A program made the translations under genes and the position numbers. Source: CAZNFR01 sp964572225 (GTDB lineage: Bacteria; Bacteroidota; Bacteroidia; Bacteroidales; GCA-2748055). Taken from it: a DNA stretch of 64,000 nt. Of the stretch, positions 45,968 through 56,348 are shown piece after piece (position 1 is the first letter of the stretch; each line of letters opens with the position of its first letter). The stretch is from the NCBI GenBank assembly GCA_964572225.1, contig CAZNFR010000004.1, forward strand, positions 9,339 through 73,338, in the 5' to 3' direction. The notes below the pieces were generated by a model. That model saw only the letters and a list, made by a program, of their open reading frames with translations. It ran no database searches and was not told the DNA's origin.

Positions 45968-47473
45968 ATGCCTCATAAGTTACTAAAATATAGTACATTT
46001 ATCCTCTTTTCACTGCTTTGTCAGTCCCTCCTGTCTCAGGATAATACACCTCCCGACAAGCCGGTGATCGACTATGTAACGGTTGACACTGCAAGCAATG
46101 ATGTGCTAATATTCTGGGAGCCTTCCGACTCTGCCGACGTGGAATGGTACTATCTGTATTATGAAGTAAATACCATTAACGGGATGGAAGGAGTAAAATT
46201 CGATTCCACCGATGCAGGACAGTATCAGCACCGGCATACCAACACCGAGGCAGGTGAAAGAAGCGTTCTCTACAGTGTAACGGCTCTCGACAGTTCCAAC
46301 AATGAAAGTTTACGAAAACCCGGTCTTCACAGTACCATCTTCACTTTTCCGGAATACGACGATTGTAAGCGAAGGATGACTATACACTGGACGCGGTATA
46401 TCGGATGGAATGGCAACCTTTCCGGGTATATTATCTACTATAGCATCAACAATTCTCCATTCACGGCTCTCTACGGTGAAGTGGCCAAGGACAGTTTTAC
46501 GATTCAGACTGAAATTGAGCCCAATACCGAGTACCGATATTTTGTGGAAGCCATTAGATACGACGGAACCATTTCCAGGTCCAACATCACTACGATTTAT
46601 ACCCACAGACCCGGATCTCCCTCCGATTTTGAGCTGGAATATGTAACCATTCCCGGACCGAATCTGGCGGAGATAAATTTTTTCTTCACCGATACAAGCT
46701 CAGTGGAGCAACTGGTTCTTCTTCGGTCAAGCGACAAGGACAGTGAATTCCGTCCCTTGAAATATCTTACGGGACTGAGTTCAGGAATTAACACTGTAAG
46801 AGATGAAAGCATTCTCACTGCAGTTAACCAATATTATTATCGAATAGGGGTTGCAACCGGGTGTAATGAGGTTTACTCTACCACCAATCTGGGCGTGAAT
46901 ATCCTTTTGCATGGGACCTTTAATAAAAATCTTTACCGGAATGAGCTATCCTGGAATCCCTATGAAGAATGGGACACTGGAGTGGAAGAATACGAGATCT
47001 ACCGATCGGGCTTAACCGGAGATCTGGAATTACTGGCTACGGTTCCGTCGGGGGTAACTGAGTTTACCGATGAACTTACCGAACTTGCCGGAAGTGGTAT
47101 TCCCGGCCGGCTCAGATATCAGGTGGTTGCCCGAAAATCGGGGGAGAGTGTATTCTCGGAATCCAATACCCTGGAGATTGATATTACAACGCAGCCGCTG
47201 GGTATTCCCAATGCCTTTACTCCCAACCAGGATGGGATAAACGACCGTTTCAGACCGGTACTTAACTTTATTCCTAAGGAATACCTTATGATTATTTATG
47301 ACCGATACGGAGTAACCCTTTACCAGTCTGAAGACCCCCTTGAAGGCTGGGATGGAAAAATCCGTAATGGAAGTCTTGCCATTGAAGGAGTCTATGTTTA
47401 TCACATACAGTATGTTTCTTTCGATGGAACCGCATTTTCACAAACCGGACATCTTACCCTCATAATTCCCTGA
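45968..47473 (+). CDS. FN3-repeat protein with CHU_C (type IX secretion) C-terminal domain
   Basis: 501 residues. A signal peptide (LLKYSTFILFSLLCQSLLSQ) is followed by two or three fibronectin type III-like domains (VIDYVTVDTASNDVLIFWEP near the start) and a C-terminal CHU_C domain (about 415-501) with IPNAFTPNQDGINDRF, YDRYGVTLYQSED, WDGKIRNG and VYVYHIQY. This domain is the type-B sorting signal of the type IX secretion system, so the protein is probably exported to the cell surface or the medium. It is monocistronic. Confidence 0.9.
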   Translation: MPHKLLKYSTFILFSLLCQSLLSQDNTPPDKPVIDYVTVDTASNDVLIFWEPSDSADVEWYYLYYEVNTINGMEGVKFDSTDAGQYQHRHTNTEAGERSVLYSVTALDSSNNESLRKPGLHSTIFTFPEYDDCKRRMTIHWTRYIGWNGNLSGYIIYYSINNSPFTALYGEVAKDSFTIQTEIEPNTEYRYFVEAIRYDGTISRSNITTIYTHRPGSPSDFELEYVTIPGPNLAEINFFFTDTSSVEQLVLLRSSDKDSEFRPLKYLTGLSSGINTVRDESILTAVNQYYYRIGVATGCNEVYSTTNLGVNILLHGTFNKNLYRNELSWNPYEEWDTGVEEYEIYRSGLTGDLELLATVPSGVTEFTDELTELAGSGIPGRLRYQVVARKSGESVFSESNTLEIDITTQPLGIPNAFTPNQDGINDRFRPVLNFIPKEYLMIIYDRYGVTLYQSEDPLEGWDGKIRNGSLAIEGVYVYHIQYVSFDGTAFSQTGHLTLIIP

Positions 47474-47500
47474 TCTGACTCCAATTTCTTTTAATTTCGT

Positions 47501-47508
47501 TAACTTTG
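47501..47508 (+). promoter_or_regulatory. TAnnTTTG -7 box of relA/spoT
   Basis: TAACTTTG lies 52 bases before the ATG at 47561. Confidence 0.45.
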
Positions 47509-47560
47509 CCTTTGAAAATCTGTTATACTATTAAAGGAATTTGAGAGGACAGGAATAAAG

Positions 47561-49777
47561 ATGAAAGTAGCCGAAAGTACCGAATATACTGAAGTCATTA
47601 AACGCTTTGAACAGTTCCTAAATGAATGTACTCATTGCAAGAATGAGGCAGAAAGGGAACTGATTTCAAAAGCCTTCTATTTTGCCGCGGATGCTCACCA
47701 GGGTATGCGAAGAAAATCGGGTGAACTTTATATTGTCCATCCTCTGGAGGTAGCCAGGATCGTGAATCTGGAGATCGGACTGGGGATCAAGTCCATCATT
47801 TCCGCCCTTTTGCACGATGTGGTTGAAGACACGGAGATCACCCTGGAAGACATTGAGCAGGTATTTGGTTCGAAAATTGCGTCCATTATTGACGGACTTA
47901 CAAAAATATCCGGGGTTTTTGATAATAAATCCTCACTCCAGGCCGAAAATTTCCGGAAGATGCTGATCACCCTTTCCGACGATGTGAGAGTAATCCTGAT
48001 CAAGCTCGCCGACAGGTTGCATAATATGCGAACCCTTGGTTTTCTGCCCAGGCATAAACAGATTAAAATTGCGGGTGAGACCATTTACCTTTTTGCCCCC
48101 CTAGCCCATCGTCTTGGCCTATACGCCATAAAAACCGAACTGGAAGATCTGAGTCTCAAATACCGGTATCCGAAAATTTTTGAGGATATCTCCGGAAATA
48201 TCAAGGATAACGAGGAAAAACGGGTGCATCTGATCAATAAATTTTCCCTTCCCATCATAGATAAGCTACTTGCCAACAATGTCAGATTCGATATCATTGG
48301 CCGGCCCAAATCCATCTATTCCATCTGGAATAAGATGCAGACCAAGAATATCAGCTTTGAAGAGATCTTTGACCTGCTTGCCATTCGTATCGTTTTTGAT
48401 CCCGTTGAAGGAATTCCGGAGAAAACCCAGTGCTATAATATCTACGCTATGATCACGGATATTTACCCTCCCCGGCCCGACCGGCTCAGGGACTGGGTAG
48501 CCCAGCCCAAGGCGAACGGATATGAAGCCCTTCATGCAACGGTAATGGGCCCATACGGAAAATGGGTGGAGGTACAGATCAGGTCCAGAAGAATGGATGA
48601 GATTGCCGAGAGGGGATTTGCCGCACACTGGAAATATAAAGGGCCCGAAGACACAGATTCCGAACTGGACAAGTGGGTGAAACGAATACGTGAGCTCATG
48701 GAAAGTCCGGATTCCAATGCACTTGAGTTTCTGGACGATTTTAAATTGAACCTTTTTGCTTCGGAAATATTTATTTTCACTCCGAAAGGCCAGGTAAAAA
48801 CCCTGCCAGCAGGAGCTACCGCCCTTGATTTCGCCTACGAGATCCACTCGGAGATCGGCAACAAGGCCATTGGTGCAAAAATAAATCATCACCTTGCTCC
48901 TCTTAATCAAACCCTGCAAAGTGGTGACCAATTGGAGATCATTACTTCCGAAAATCAAAAGGTTAACCGCGAACGCCTGGATTATGTTATCACTGCCAAA
49001 GCGAAAAGTGCCATTAAGAATGCACTAAAGGCTGAAACCAAGAACCGGATTGAAATCGGAAAAAAAGTTCTTGAGGAAAAGCTCAGAGAACTGAATCTTC
49101 AGCCCAGCTCCAGGGTTTTTAAAAAATTACTCCCCGCTTACGAATCTACCTCCAAAGATGAATTGTATAGTAAGATCGGAACCGGGATCGTTTCTCTGGA
49201 TAATCTGAAAAAAATATTGCGGAAAAATACCCGTAGCAAGTGGATCCGCTATTGGGAACTATCCTTTGCCAAATCGGGCAAAAACAAAACCGAAACCAGC
49301 GATAAAAAAACCTTCGTTGCCCGGGAGCAGATCAATGAAGAAGAAAGAAATTACATTCTGGCCAAATGTTGTAATCCTATTCCGGGAGATGAAGTACTTG
49401 GTTTCCGGGAAGGAGAGGTGGTCATTATCCATAAGTCCATATGCGAGAGAGCCATGAAGATAATGGCCTCGGAAGCAAATAAAGCCATCACTGTTCAATG
49501 GACCACCCACAAGATCCTCTCACACCTGGCCAGGATCCACATTGACGGGTACGATAAGTTTGGGGTATACAACAATATAACCACAGTCATTTCTAAAGAG
49601 CTGAACGTCAATATTCGAACCATCAACCTTCACGGTCACGACGGGGTATTCGAAGGCACCATTGATCTTTATGTCCACAACACCTCCGATCTTAACAATC
49701 TTATTATGAACCTTATGAAGATTAAAGGCGTGGAAAGTGTATACCGGGTCGAAACCAAGGACTTCGCGGAATCCTGA
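47561..49777 (+). CDS. Bifunctional (p)ppGpp synthetase/hydrolase, RelA/SpoT family
   Basis: 738 residues with all domains: HD hydrolase (about 50-200; GMRRKSGELYIVHPLEVA, ALLHDVVEDTEIT, RLHNMRTLG), synthetase (about 240-400; SIWNKMQTKNISFEEIFDLL, GYEALHATVMGP), TGS (about 405-470; IFIFTPKGQVKTLPAGATAL) and a C-terminal ACT domain (about 660-738). The HD motif is intact, so it is a Rel/SpoT-type enzyme that both makes and degrades the alarmone. It is monocistronic between the CHU_C gene and the fur-like gene. Confidence 0.95.
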   Translation: MKVAESTEYTEVIKRFEQFLNECTHCKNEAERELISKAFYFAADAHQGMRRKSGELYIVHPLEVARIVNLEIGLGIKSIISALLHDVVEDTEITLEDIEQVFGSKIASIIDGLTKISGVFDNKSSLQAENFRKMLITLSDDVRVILIKLADRLHNMRTLGFLPRHKQIKIAGETIYLFAPLAHRLGLYAIKTELEDLSLKYRYPKIFEDISGNIKDNEEKRVHLINKFSLPIIDKLLANNVRFDIIGRPKSIYSIWNKMQTKNISFEEIFDLLAIRIVFDPVEGIPEKTQCYNIYAMITDIYPPRPDRLRDWVAQPKANGYEALHATVMGPYGKWVEVQIRSRRMDEIAERGFAAHWKYKGPEDTDSELDKWVKRIRELMESPDSNALEFLDDFKLNLFASEIFIFTPKGQVKTLPAGATALDFAYEIHSEIGNKAIGAKINHHLAPLNQTLQSGDQLEIITSENQKVNRERLDYVITAKAKSAIKNALKAETKNRIEIGKKVLEEKLRELNLQPSSRVFKKLLPAYESTSKDELYSKIGTGIVSLDNLKKILRKNTRSKWIRYWELSFAKSGKNKTETSDKKTFVAREQINEEERNYILAKCCNPIPGDEVLGFREGEVVIIHKSICERAMKIMASEANKAITVQWTTHKILSHLARIHIDGYDKFGVYNNITTVISKELNVNIRTINLHGHDGVFEGTIDLYVHNTSDLNNLIMNLMKIKGVESVYRVETKDFAES

Positions 49778-49804
49778 AATCTGCCTTAAAAAAAAGATTT
49801 TTTT
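49777..49804 (+). terminator. Weak hairpin terminator after relA/spoT
   Basis: Stem AAATCT/AGATTT (49777-49782 with 49795-49800) with a 12-base, A-rich loop, followed by a T run. The stem starts at the last base of the stop codon. Confidence 0.35.
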
Positions 49805-49894
49805 CCCTTTTCTTATTTAAAATTCCTTTTTACTACTTCTCTATGTTAATTATTTTTAGTTAATTTGGGGTATTATTTTTAATTAGACTAAGTT

Positions 49895-50350
49895 ATGGTC
49901 AGTGAGGAAACCAAAGAAACCGTAAAGAAGATCTTCACCGAATATCTGGAGAAAAAGGGACACCGTAAAACTCCCGAACGGTATGCGATTCTTGATGAGA
50001 TTTATTCCAGGGACGGACATTTTGACATTGAATCCCTGTATATTTTCATGAAGAACAAAAACTACCGGGTTAGCAGGGCCACACTCTACAATACCATTGA
50101 ATTGCTGCTCGATTGCAACCTGGTAATCAAGCATCAGTTTGGAAAAAACATCGCACAATTTGAAAAAGCTTACCGTTGTATGCAGCATGATCATTTAATT
50201 GATCTGGATACCGGTAAGGTAATTGAATTCTGTGATCCCCGCATTGATGAAATTATCCGGACCGCATGTGAACTTAATAATTTTGTTCCTTCTCACCATT
50301 CCTTATACATATATGGCAGGGGAAGCGAACACCAGAGCATGTTTGGGTAA
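49895..50350 (+). CDS. Fur family transcriptional regulator
   Basis: 151 residues. The winged-helix DNA-binding domain (about 1-85; HRKTPERYAILDEIYS, YRVSRATLYNTIELL) is followed by a dimerisation domain with the metal-site His in MQHDHLIDLDTGKVIEF. The usual C-terminal CxxC structural-zinc pairs are missing: only isolated cysteines are present. This places it in the Fur/PerR group of Bacteroidota without the zinc clamp. The 117-base region upstream is very AT rich. It lies between relA/spoT and purA and may regulate iron or peroxide genes elsewhere; targets are unknown. Confidence 0.88.
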   Translation: MVSEETKETVKKIFTEYLEKKGHRKTPERYAILDEIYSRDGHFDIESLYIFMKNKNYRVSRATLYNTIELLLDCNLVIKHQFGKNIAQFEKAYRCMQHDHLIDLDTGKVIEFCDPRIDEIIRTACELNNFVPSHHSLYIYGRGSEHQSMFG

Positions 50351-50375
50351 GGGCTGCCATCTTTCTCCAAAATCC

Positions 50376-50401
50376 ATCCCTTTTAACGAGGGATTTTTTT
50401 T
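50376..50401 (+). terminator. Short hairpin terminator after the fur-like gene
   Basis: Stem ATCCC/GGGAT with a 9-base loop followed by seven or eight T, 26 bases after the stop codon. Confidence 0.4.
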
Positions 50402-50471
50402 ATCTTTACTGCTTGCCGGGATAACGGATGTTTACCGGAAGCGAGTTATTCTTCAAAACCAAGCCTGAATA

Positions 50472-51737
50472 ATGAATGTAGACGTAATTCTTGGCCTTCA
50501 GTGGGGAGATGAAGGCAAAGGGAAAATAGTGGATGTTCTCTCTCCTTCCTATGATATTATTGCCCGATTTCAGGGCGGACCCAATGCCGGACATACGCTG
50601 GAGTTTAACGATATTAAGCATATATTGCATCTCATCCCCTCGGGAATTTTCAGGGAGAACACCCTGAATGTAATTGGGAACGGGGTTGTACTTGATCCGG
50701 TCATTTTCAAAAAAGAGGTGGAAAAGCTTGAGGCCATGGGGATTGATCCGGTCAAGAATTTGTTGATATCCAGAAAAGCCCATTTGATCCTACCTTCTCA
50801 TCGCATCCTGGATGCAGCCTCCGAAAAAGCCAAGGGCAAAACCAAAATTGGGTCCACGCTCAAGGGAATTGGTCCCACCTACATGGACAAAACCGGCAGA
50901 AACGGGATCCGGGTCGGGGATGTTGAAGCGGACCTTAAGGAAAAGTATTACGCGCTCAGGGAAAAGCATGAGGATTTGCTCAAACTTTATGATTACGAAC
51001 ATACCTTTGGTCAGGATGAAGAGGAATGGTTTGAAAGTATTGAAACCCTGAAGAGATTCACCTTTATTGACAGTGAACACTATTTGAATAACCGGATCAG
51101 GGAAGGTAAGCGGATCCTTGCCGAAGGTGCACAGGGAACCCTGCTTGATATAGATTTCGGATCCTACCCTTTTGTTACTTCATCCAATACCATATGTGCA
51201 GGCACATGTCTCGGACTTGGCATTGCCCCTTCCCGAATCGGGGAGGTTTTCGGGATTTTCAAGGCTTATTGCACACGTGTTGGAAGCGGACCCTTTCCAA
51301 CGGAATTGTTTGATGAATATGGAGACCGGCTCCGGGATCAGGGCCATGAATTCGGATCAACCACCGGTCGCCCCAGAAGATGCGGATGGATCGATCTGGT
51401 CGCCCTTAAATACAGCATTATGCTGAACGGGGTTACCAAGCTCATCATGACCAAGGCCGATGTTTTGGATGCATTTGAAAGCATTGAGGTGGCCACTGCC
51501 TACAAACAGGGAGAAAAGATAATCGAGGAGTTTCCCTATCAGCTCACACCCGACATTCAACCGGTCTATACCCGCATCCCGGGATGGAATCAGAGTCTGG
51601 TGGATATTCGCGATCCGAAGGATTTCCCTTCAGAATTAAAAAATTACATTTCTTTTCTCGAAAAGGAACTGGAGGTGCCCATTGCTTATGTTTCGGTCGG
51701 ACCCAACCGGGAGCAGATTATTCAACTAACCCCCTAA
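50472..51737 (+). CDS. purA: Adenylosuccinate synthase
   Basis: 421 residues, full length. The P-loop-like GLQWGDEGKGKIVDVL and GPNAGHTLEF are at the N-terminus; IGPTYMDKTGRNGIRVGD, AEGAQGTLLDIDFGSYPFVT and STTGRPRRCGWIDL follow. It joins IMP and aspartate with GTP in AMP synthesis. A probable exported DUF6263-like protein is encoded six bases downstream, so the two are likely cotranscribed, while purL is 24 kb away. Confidence 0.96.
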   Translation: MNVDVILGLQWGDEGKGKIVDVLSPSYDIIARFQGGPNAGHTLEFNDIKHILHLIPSGIFRENTLNVIGNGVVLDPVIFKKEVEKLEAMGIDPVKNLLISRKAHLILPSHRILDAASEKAKGKTKIGSTLKGIGPTYMDKTGRNGIRVGDVEADLKEKYYALREKHEDLLKLYDYEHTFGQDEEEWFESIETLKRFTFIDSEHYLNNRIREGKRILAEGAQGTLLDIDFGSYPFVTSSNTICAGTCLGLGIAPSRIGEVFGIFKAYCTRVGSGPFPTELFDEYGDRLRDQGHEFGSTTGRPRRCGWIDLVALKYSIMLNGVTKLIMTKADVLDAFESIEVATAYKQGEKIIEEFPYQLTPDIQPVYTRIPGWNQSLVDIRDPKDFPSELKNYISFLEKELEVPIAYVSVGPNREQIIQLTP

Positions 51738-51743
51738 AATGCC

Positions 51744-52673
51744 ATGAGATTCTTATTCTTACTTATCGTTTCGGTACTTCTTCCGGTTGTTTCTTCCAAT
51801 GCACAGAAAATATTGCTCAGTTTTGATCCCCCTGAGGGCATGGTTATGCAAACCGAATTCTTTTCAAAAAGCGTTATTGATCAGGAAGTTATGGGAATTC
51901 AGCAAAGCATCGAAATGAACATGGACATGATTTTGGAAGGCGAAGTTTTGGAAAAGGATGCGGACAATACGCAAATCAGGTATACCTATACCCGAATGAG
52001 TGTATCCAGCAATTCGGCGATGTTCTCGCTCTCCTTGAACTCGGAAGGGGATCAGGCAGATCCGGGAAACCAGCTTTTAAAATCCCTCACTGGTAAAGGT
52101 TTTGTAACCGTTATGGACCGATCCGGAAGGGTGACCGAAATTTCCGGGGTTGACAAAATAATTGAAGAGATCATTGCCGATTACCCCAATACCGGTATGG
52201 AGGCACAAGCCTACCGGCAAACGCTAAAAGAAACCTTTGGAAGCGAAAGTTTTAGTCAGAATATAGAACAACTGGCAGCCTATTACCCGGATTATAAACT
52301 GGGGGTTGGAGATACCTGGGTTTACGAAAATTCTGTATCCATGCCCCAAATTGAAATGAAATTGATCAATAATGCCACGGTTAAATCCATCACTGCGGAA
52401 AATGTTATCATTCAGATCAATACCTTGCTAAAGAGTCCGGAAGACAATCGTTTGGAGGTTCAGGGAATGACCGGAAGCATGAAGCTTGAAGGCTCTCAGT
52501 TATCAGAGATCAAGGTTGATCCGAAAACCGGAATCGTTAAGGAAGGAGTGGTTACTCAGGAAATAAACGGTGAGATCAGGATGGAAATGAATGAGGGTAG
52601 CAGTGATCCTTTGGTGATCCCTATGCTCATCAAATCCAAAATCGAAATGATTACCCGTTTCCCTGCCCTGTAA
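51744..52673 (+). CDS. Exported hypothetical protein, DUF6263-like
   Basis: 309 residues. A cleavable signal peptide (FLFLLIVSVLLPVVSSNAQK) is followed by a soluble, beta-rich domain with LGVGDTWVYENSVSMP and IKVDPKTGIVKEG, which fits the DUF6263 group as far as I can judge. It has no membrane span after the signal. It follows purA by six bases, but a functional link with purine synthesis is not suggested by the sequence. Function unknown. Confidence 0.7.
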   Translation: MRFLFLLIVSVLLPVVSSNAQKILLSFDPPEGMVMQTEFFSKSVIDQEVMGIQQSIEMNMDMILEGEVLEKDADNTQIRYTYTRMSVSSNSAMFSLSLNSEGDQADPGNQLLKSLTGKGFVTVMDRSGRVTEISGVDKIIEEIIADYPNTGMEAQAYRQTLKETFGSESFSQNIEQLAAYYPDYKLGVGDTWVYENSVSMPQIEMKLINNATVKSITAENVIIQINTLLKSPEDNRLEVQGMTGSMKLEGSQLSEIKVDPKTGIVKEGVVTQEINGEIRMEMNEGSSDPLVIPMLIKSKIEMITRFPAL

Positions 52674-52828
52674 GTTTGCACGCCTGGGTATGTCTTTATA
52701 TTTTAGCCAATTAGAAGAAGGATTTTTTCAGGGATCCGGAAATAAGTACCCAATATTTGTAACCATTCAGGAACTGCTGAGTACAAAGTAAGGTACTCCT
52801 TTTCATTCACATCCGACTGCACAACTCT

Positions 52829-55612
52829 ATGGGAATCACTCTCGGGAATGATCGTAAAAATTCGACTTCAGGCTTAACTGGGGATGTTTCCCTGGTTAGC
52901 GAACTTATAGAGAATTCTGAGGGTTTGATGTTCCTATTGGCTTGCCCCGGATTAGAAATCCTTCAGGCAAGTCCTGCTGCATTCAAAATTTTTAATGGGA
53001 TCGATGCCGGGAAAACCTTGTTTCCTGAGCTTTTTCCCGAAGATTGGAAAGAATTGCAAAATACCTTTGCCAACCTCAGCAACGAGGGTCCCGGTCTGGA
53101 ATTCCAGGTTTCTGTTCCCGGGGATCAGAATGGCAATTCATTGAAGTTCAGTGCTAAAAAAAGTCAGAACCGTATTCTTCTGCGCGGATTCGGGGATGAA
53201 GAAACCCAATCCTTAAAACGGGAAGTCACTAAAAAAGAGAAAAGAAGCATAATTGATGATTATTTGTACCTTTTCGAAGATCCTGAGGAAGTTTTCTATG
53301 AAGTGAGCATGGATGGGAAAATTCTTTATGCCTCTCCTTCCGCAGAAATTATTTCGGGATACTCCCCTGCCGAGCTTTTGGGACAGGAAATTCTTAATCT
53401 ATATTCAAATCCTGTAGAGAGGGAAACCCTCCTTGCAGAGCTAAAAGAACAGGGATATATCAGGGATTATGCCATCGGACTTAAAGCCAAAAACGGGGAA
53501 ACACGAAGGTGTTTGCTGACTTCAAGGTTGGTTTTGGATGAGAATAACAAACCCGTAAAAATTATCGGGAAACTCAGAATAACCGGAAAAACGGAATTTC
53601 TGAATACCGGATTCGCCAGGAACCGCACCCACTTTCAGATACTGCTTGAGCACTCAGGATCACTTGTATTCTCAACCGATACTGAAGGAGTAATTGTAAT
53701 AGTAAACCAGAATGCGGCAGGGTTTCTCGGAAAAGATCCGGAAATGATCAGGGGAAAATCGATCGATGCAATATTTCCTTCCTCCCATGCAGGTGAACTC
53801 AGGATAAAGATGGGAAAAGTACAAAGGACAAAAAAGGGAGAAAGTTTTCAATTAATATTCAGGGACGGGGATCTTCCCTTCTTCCTTATGTATCATCTGC
53901 ACCCGGTTATCAAAGAAAATGAAATTGATGGTTTTGTATTCATTGCCAACGATATGACGGAGAGGAAGCACCTGGAAACGGAACTTCAAAAGCTTAACCT
54001 TGCAGTAGAAAAAAGTGCAGCCTCCATAATGCTCACCGATGCCAGCGGTTATATTGTCTATATAAATCCCAGATATTCTGAAATGACCGGATATTCCTTC
54101 CAGGAGATCATGGGTACCCGGGCCGGGTTTTTTGAGAAAAAATACCGAAACCAGGGGATTGACAACCATGTTATCCGAAGCCTCCGGGAAGGGGAACTTT
54201 GGGAGGGTGAAATTGAATGCGAAACTAAATCGGGTAAGAAATACTGGCAGAAAGTAACCTTAACTCCCGTACAGGATGACGAGAGCAGAATCATCAATTA
54301 TATTTTCATCTCGGTAGATATCACCGCTTCCAAGAAAATTACCGAATATGAAATAAAGGCCAGGAAAACACTTGAGGTCCTGAATGAAACAGCTTTAAGG
54401 ATCATTGCTGTTGATAATGAAAGGAATGTCTTTAACGTGCTGGGGGAGCAAATAGCGAAAATTATTCCAACTCATCTGTTTACCATATCCTCTTTCGACA
54501 AGGAGACCAGTGTTCTAAAAACAGAGTTTATCCATGCCCGGAAATCCCTGTTAAACACCTTTCTTTCTCTGACCAAACTTAAAAACAGGGATTTGAAGTT
54601 TGCCATGACCAAAGAAGAGATTCAACATCTTCATAAAGAAGATATTACCGTCCTTGAGAACGGATTCACCGACCTTACCAAAGGGCAGGTAAGCACTAAG
54701 CTGAATCAGACCCTGCATAAACTTTTCAAAGTGAAACGGGTCTTTACCATGGGACTTAAGAGGGGGAAGATATTATTGGGCAATTTATCCGTGATAGAAA
54801 TTCAGGGAGAGCCTGAGATCGATACAGGATTACTACTGAATTTCGTCAAACAATCGGGTATTGCGCTGGAAAGAGTAAACCTGCAGGCAGAACTTGTGGA
54901 AGCCAAAGAAGAGGCTGAAGAAATGAACCGCATAAAGTCAGCATTTCTTGCGAATATGAGTCATGAACTGAGAACTCCTCTCAATGGTATTTTGGGTTTT
55001 TCGGAACTCCTTACCGAACAACTTCAAAATGCTTCTCAGAAAAACATGGTCTCTGTGATCCACAAGAGCGGAATTCGTCTGCTGGACACCCTCAATACCA
55101 TCCTTGATTTCACCACGCTTGAGTCCAAAAATATTCAGTTAAAGTATACCGAGGTAAACATTCACAGCCTTCTGATTGAAATAATCCGTTCTTTTCAGGA
55201 TCAGACAGAACAAAAAGGACTGAAAATCGTGGTGAAGTGCCGGGAAGATTTTACTGCCAGGGTAGTAAAAAATCTGGTGCAAAAGATCATTTCACATCTG
55301 CTCAGTAATGCGATCAAATTTACAAATAAAGGCACCGTGACCCTTTCGGCTGAACTCCGAAACGGATTTGGAAAATCCATTCTTATAAGGGTTAAAGACA
55401 CAGGAATAGGGATTCCGGAAAGTGAACAAACTCATATCTTCCGTGAGTTTCGGCAGGGAAGTGAAGGATTTACGCGTAAGTTTGAGGGGACAGGTCTGGG
55501 TCTGACCATATGCAAGAAATTCACCGATATTATGGATGGGGAGCTTACCCTTACCAGCAGACCGGAAAAAGGCAGCACGTTTATTCTCCGACTCCCTTTG
55601 GTCAAGTCCTGA
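52829..55612 (+). CDS. Multi-PAS/GAF sensor histidine kinase
   Basis: 927 residues without membrane spans, so probably cytoplasmic. Several PAS domains lie in residues ~25-500 (VFYEVSMDGKILYASPSAEI, LVFSTDTEGVIVIVNQNAAG, SIMLTDASGYIVYINPRYSE), followed by a GAF-like region (about 505-680), HisKA with LANMSHELRTPLNG (His about residue 712) and HATPase (NAIKFT, DTGIGIPE, GTGLGLTICKKF). It ends after the HATPase domain, with no receiver. It is monocistronic and no response regulator is adjacent, so its output partner is not visible. Confidence 0.92.
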   Translation: MGITLGNDRKNSTSGLTGDVSLVSELIENSEGLMFLLACPGLEILQASPAAFKIFNGIDAGKTLFPELFPEDWKELQNTFANLSNEGPGLEFQVSVPGDQNGNSLKFSAKKSQNRILLRGFGDEETQSLKREVTKKEKRSIIDDYLYLFEDPEEVFYEVSMDGKILYASPSAEIISGYSPAELLGQEILNLYSNPVERETLLAELKEQGYIRDYAIGLKAKNGETRRCLLTSRLVLDENNKPVKIIGKLRITGKTEFLNTGFARNRTHFQILLEHSGSLVFSTDTEGVIVIVNQNAAGFLGKDPEMIRGKSIDAIFPSSHAGELRIKMGKVQRTKKGESFQLIFRDGDLPFFLMYHLHPVIKENEIDGFVFIANDMTERKHLETELQKLNLAVEKSAASIMLTDASGYIVYINPRYSEMTGYSFQEIMGTRAGFFEKKYRNQGIDNHVIRSLREGELWEGEIECETKSGKKYWQKVTLTPVQDDESRIINYIFISVDITASKKITEYEIKARKTLEVLNETALRIIAVDNERNVFNVLGEQIAKIIPTHLFTISSFDKETSVLKTEFIHARKSLLNTFLSLTKLKNRDLKFAMTKEEIQHLHKEDITVLENGFTDLTKGQVSTKLNQTLHKLFKVKRVFTMGLKRGKILLGNLSVIEIQGEPEIDTGLLLNFVKQSGIALERVNLQAELVEAKEEAEEMNRIKSAFLANMSHELRTPLNGILGFSELLTEQLQNASQKNMVSVIHKSGIRLLDTLNTILDFTTLESKNIQLKYTEVNIHSLLIEIIRSFQDQTEQKGLKIVVKCREDFTARVVKNLVQKIISHLLSNAIKFTNKGTVTLSAELRNGFGKSILIRVKDTGIGIPESEQTHIFREFRQGSEGFTRKFEGTGLGLTICKKFTDIMDGELTLTSRPEKGSTFILRLPLVKS

Positions 55613-55780
55613 TCAACAACCCAGCCCCTTTAGCCAAAATATGTTTACCCTCATCGGGAAGATGGATCCAGTAGGGATAAGTAAATCTGTGAGTCCGGAA
55701 ATAATCTGAAAAGGAAGGGCTTTTAGAGTAATTTGTAAACCTTACCCCTCTGTGATTGTTTTTATTAGTAAAGAACACTT

Positions 55781-56260
55781 ATGAAGGGTATCAGACTGAA
55801 AATTATCCTGTTGGTTTTTATGGGTTTGTTCTTTCGCAATGCTAATGTGCAATCCCAGGATTATATCCGCTCACTCGGGTTCCGGGCAGGACTGTCCCAG
55901 GGCATAAGTTATAAACAGTTTTATTCCACTACCGATGCTGTTGAAGGAATTCTTTCCGTTCGATGGAGAGGATTTTATGTTACCGGACTCTGGCAAAGGC
56001 ATGCTCCTGCCTTTGATGTAAGGAGTCTTTACTGGTTTTACGGCGCCGGAGCCCATGCCGGATTCTGGGACGGCAGTTCGAACCCCTGGTTTGATGATAA
56101 TCGGGCTGTAATTGGAGTAGATGGGATCATCGGGCTGGAATATGTGTTGGACGATATTCCGGTCAATATAACGATAGACTGGAAACCTGCCTTTAACCTC
56201 ATTGGGTATACCGGTTTCTGGGGAGACGAACTAGGGCTCTCCCTTCGATTCATTTTCTAA
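55781..56260 (+). CDS. Small exported outer-membrane beta-barrel-like protein
   Basis: 159 residues. A signal peptide (IILLVFMGLFFRNANVQSQ) is followed by a compact sequence with alternating aromatic strands (SVRWRGFYVTGLWQRH, FYGAGAHAGFW, VIGVDGIIGLEYVLDD) and a C-terminal LSLRFIF, the classic outer-membrane barrel ending. I do not recognise a named family. It is monocistronic. Confidence 0.75.
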   Translation: MKGIRLKIILLVFMGLFFRNANVQSQDYIRSLGFRAGLSQGISYKQFYSTTDAVEGILSVRWRGFYVTGLWQRHAPAFDVRSLYWFYGAGAHAGFWDGSSNPWFDDNRAVIGVDGIIGLEYVLDDIPVNITIDWKPAFNLIGYTGFWGDELGLSLRFIF

Positions 56261-56348
56261 TTCAGAGCAAACTTTCATAGACCTTTGCTTTGGGTATTTA
56301 ACCGGGATTCGTTATTTTTCCTGATCATACATAAAACGCAAAACTTCG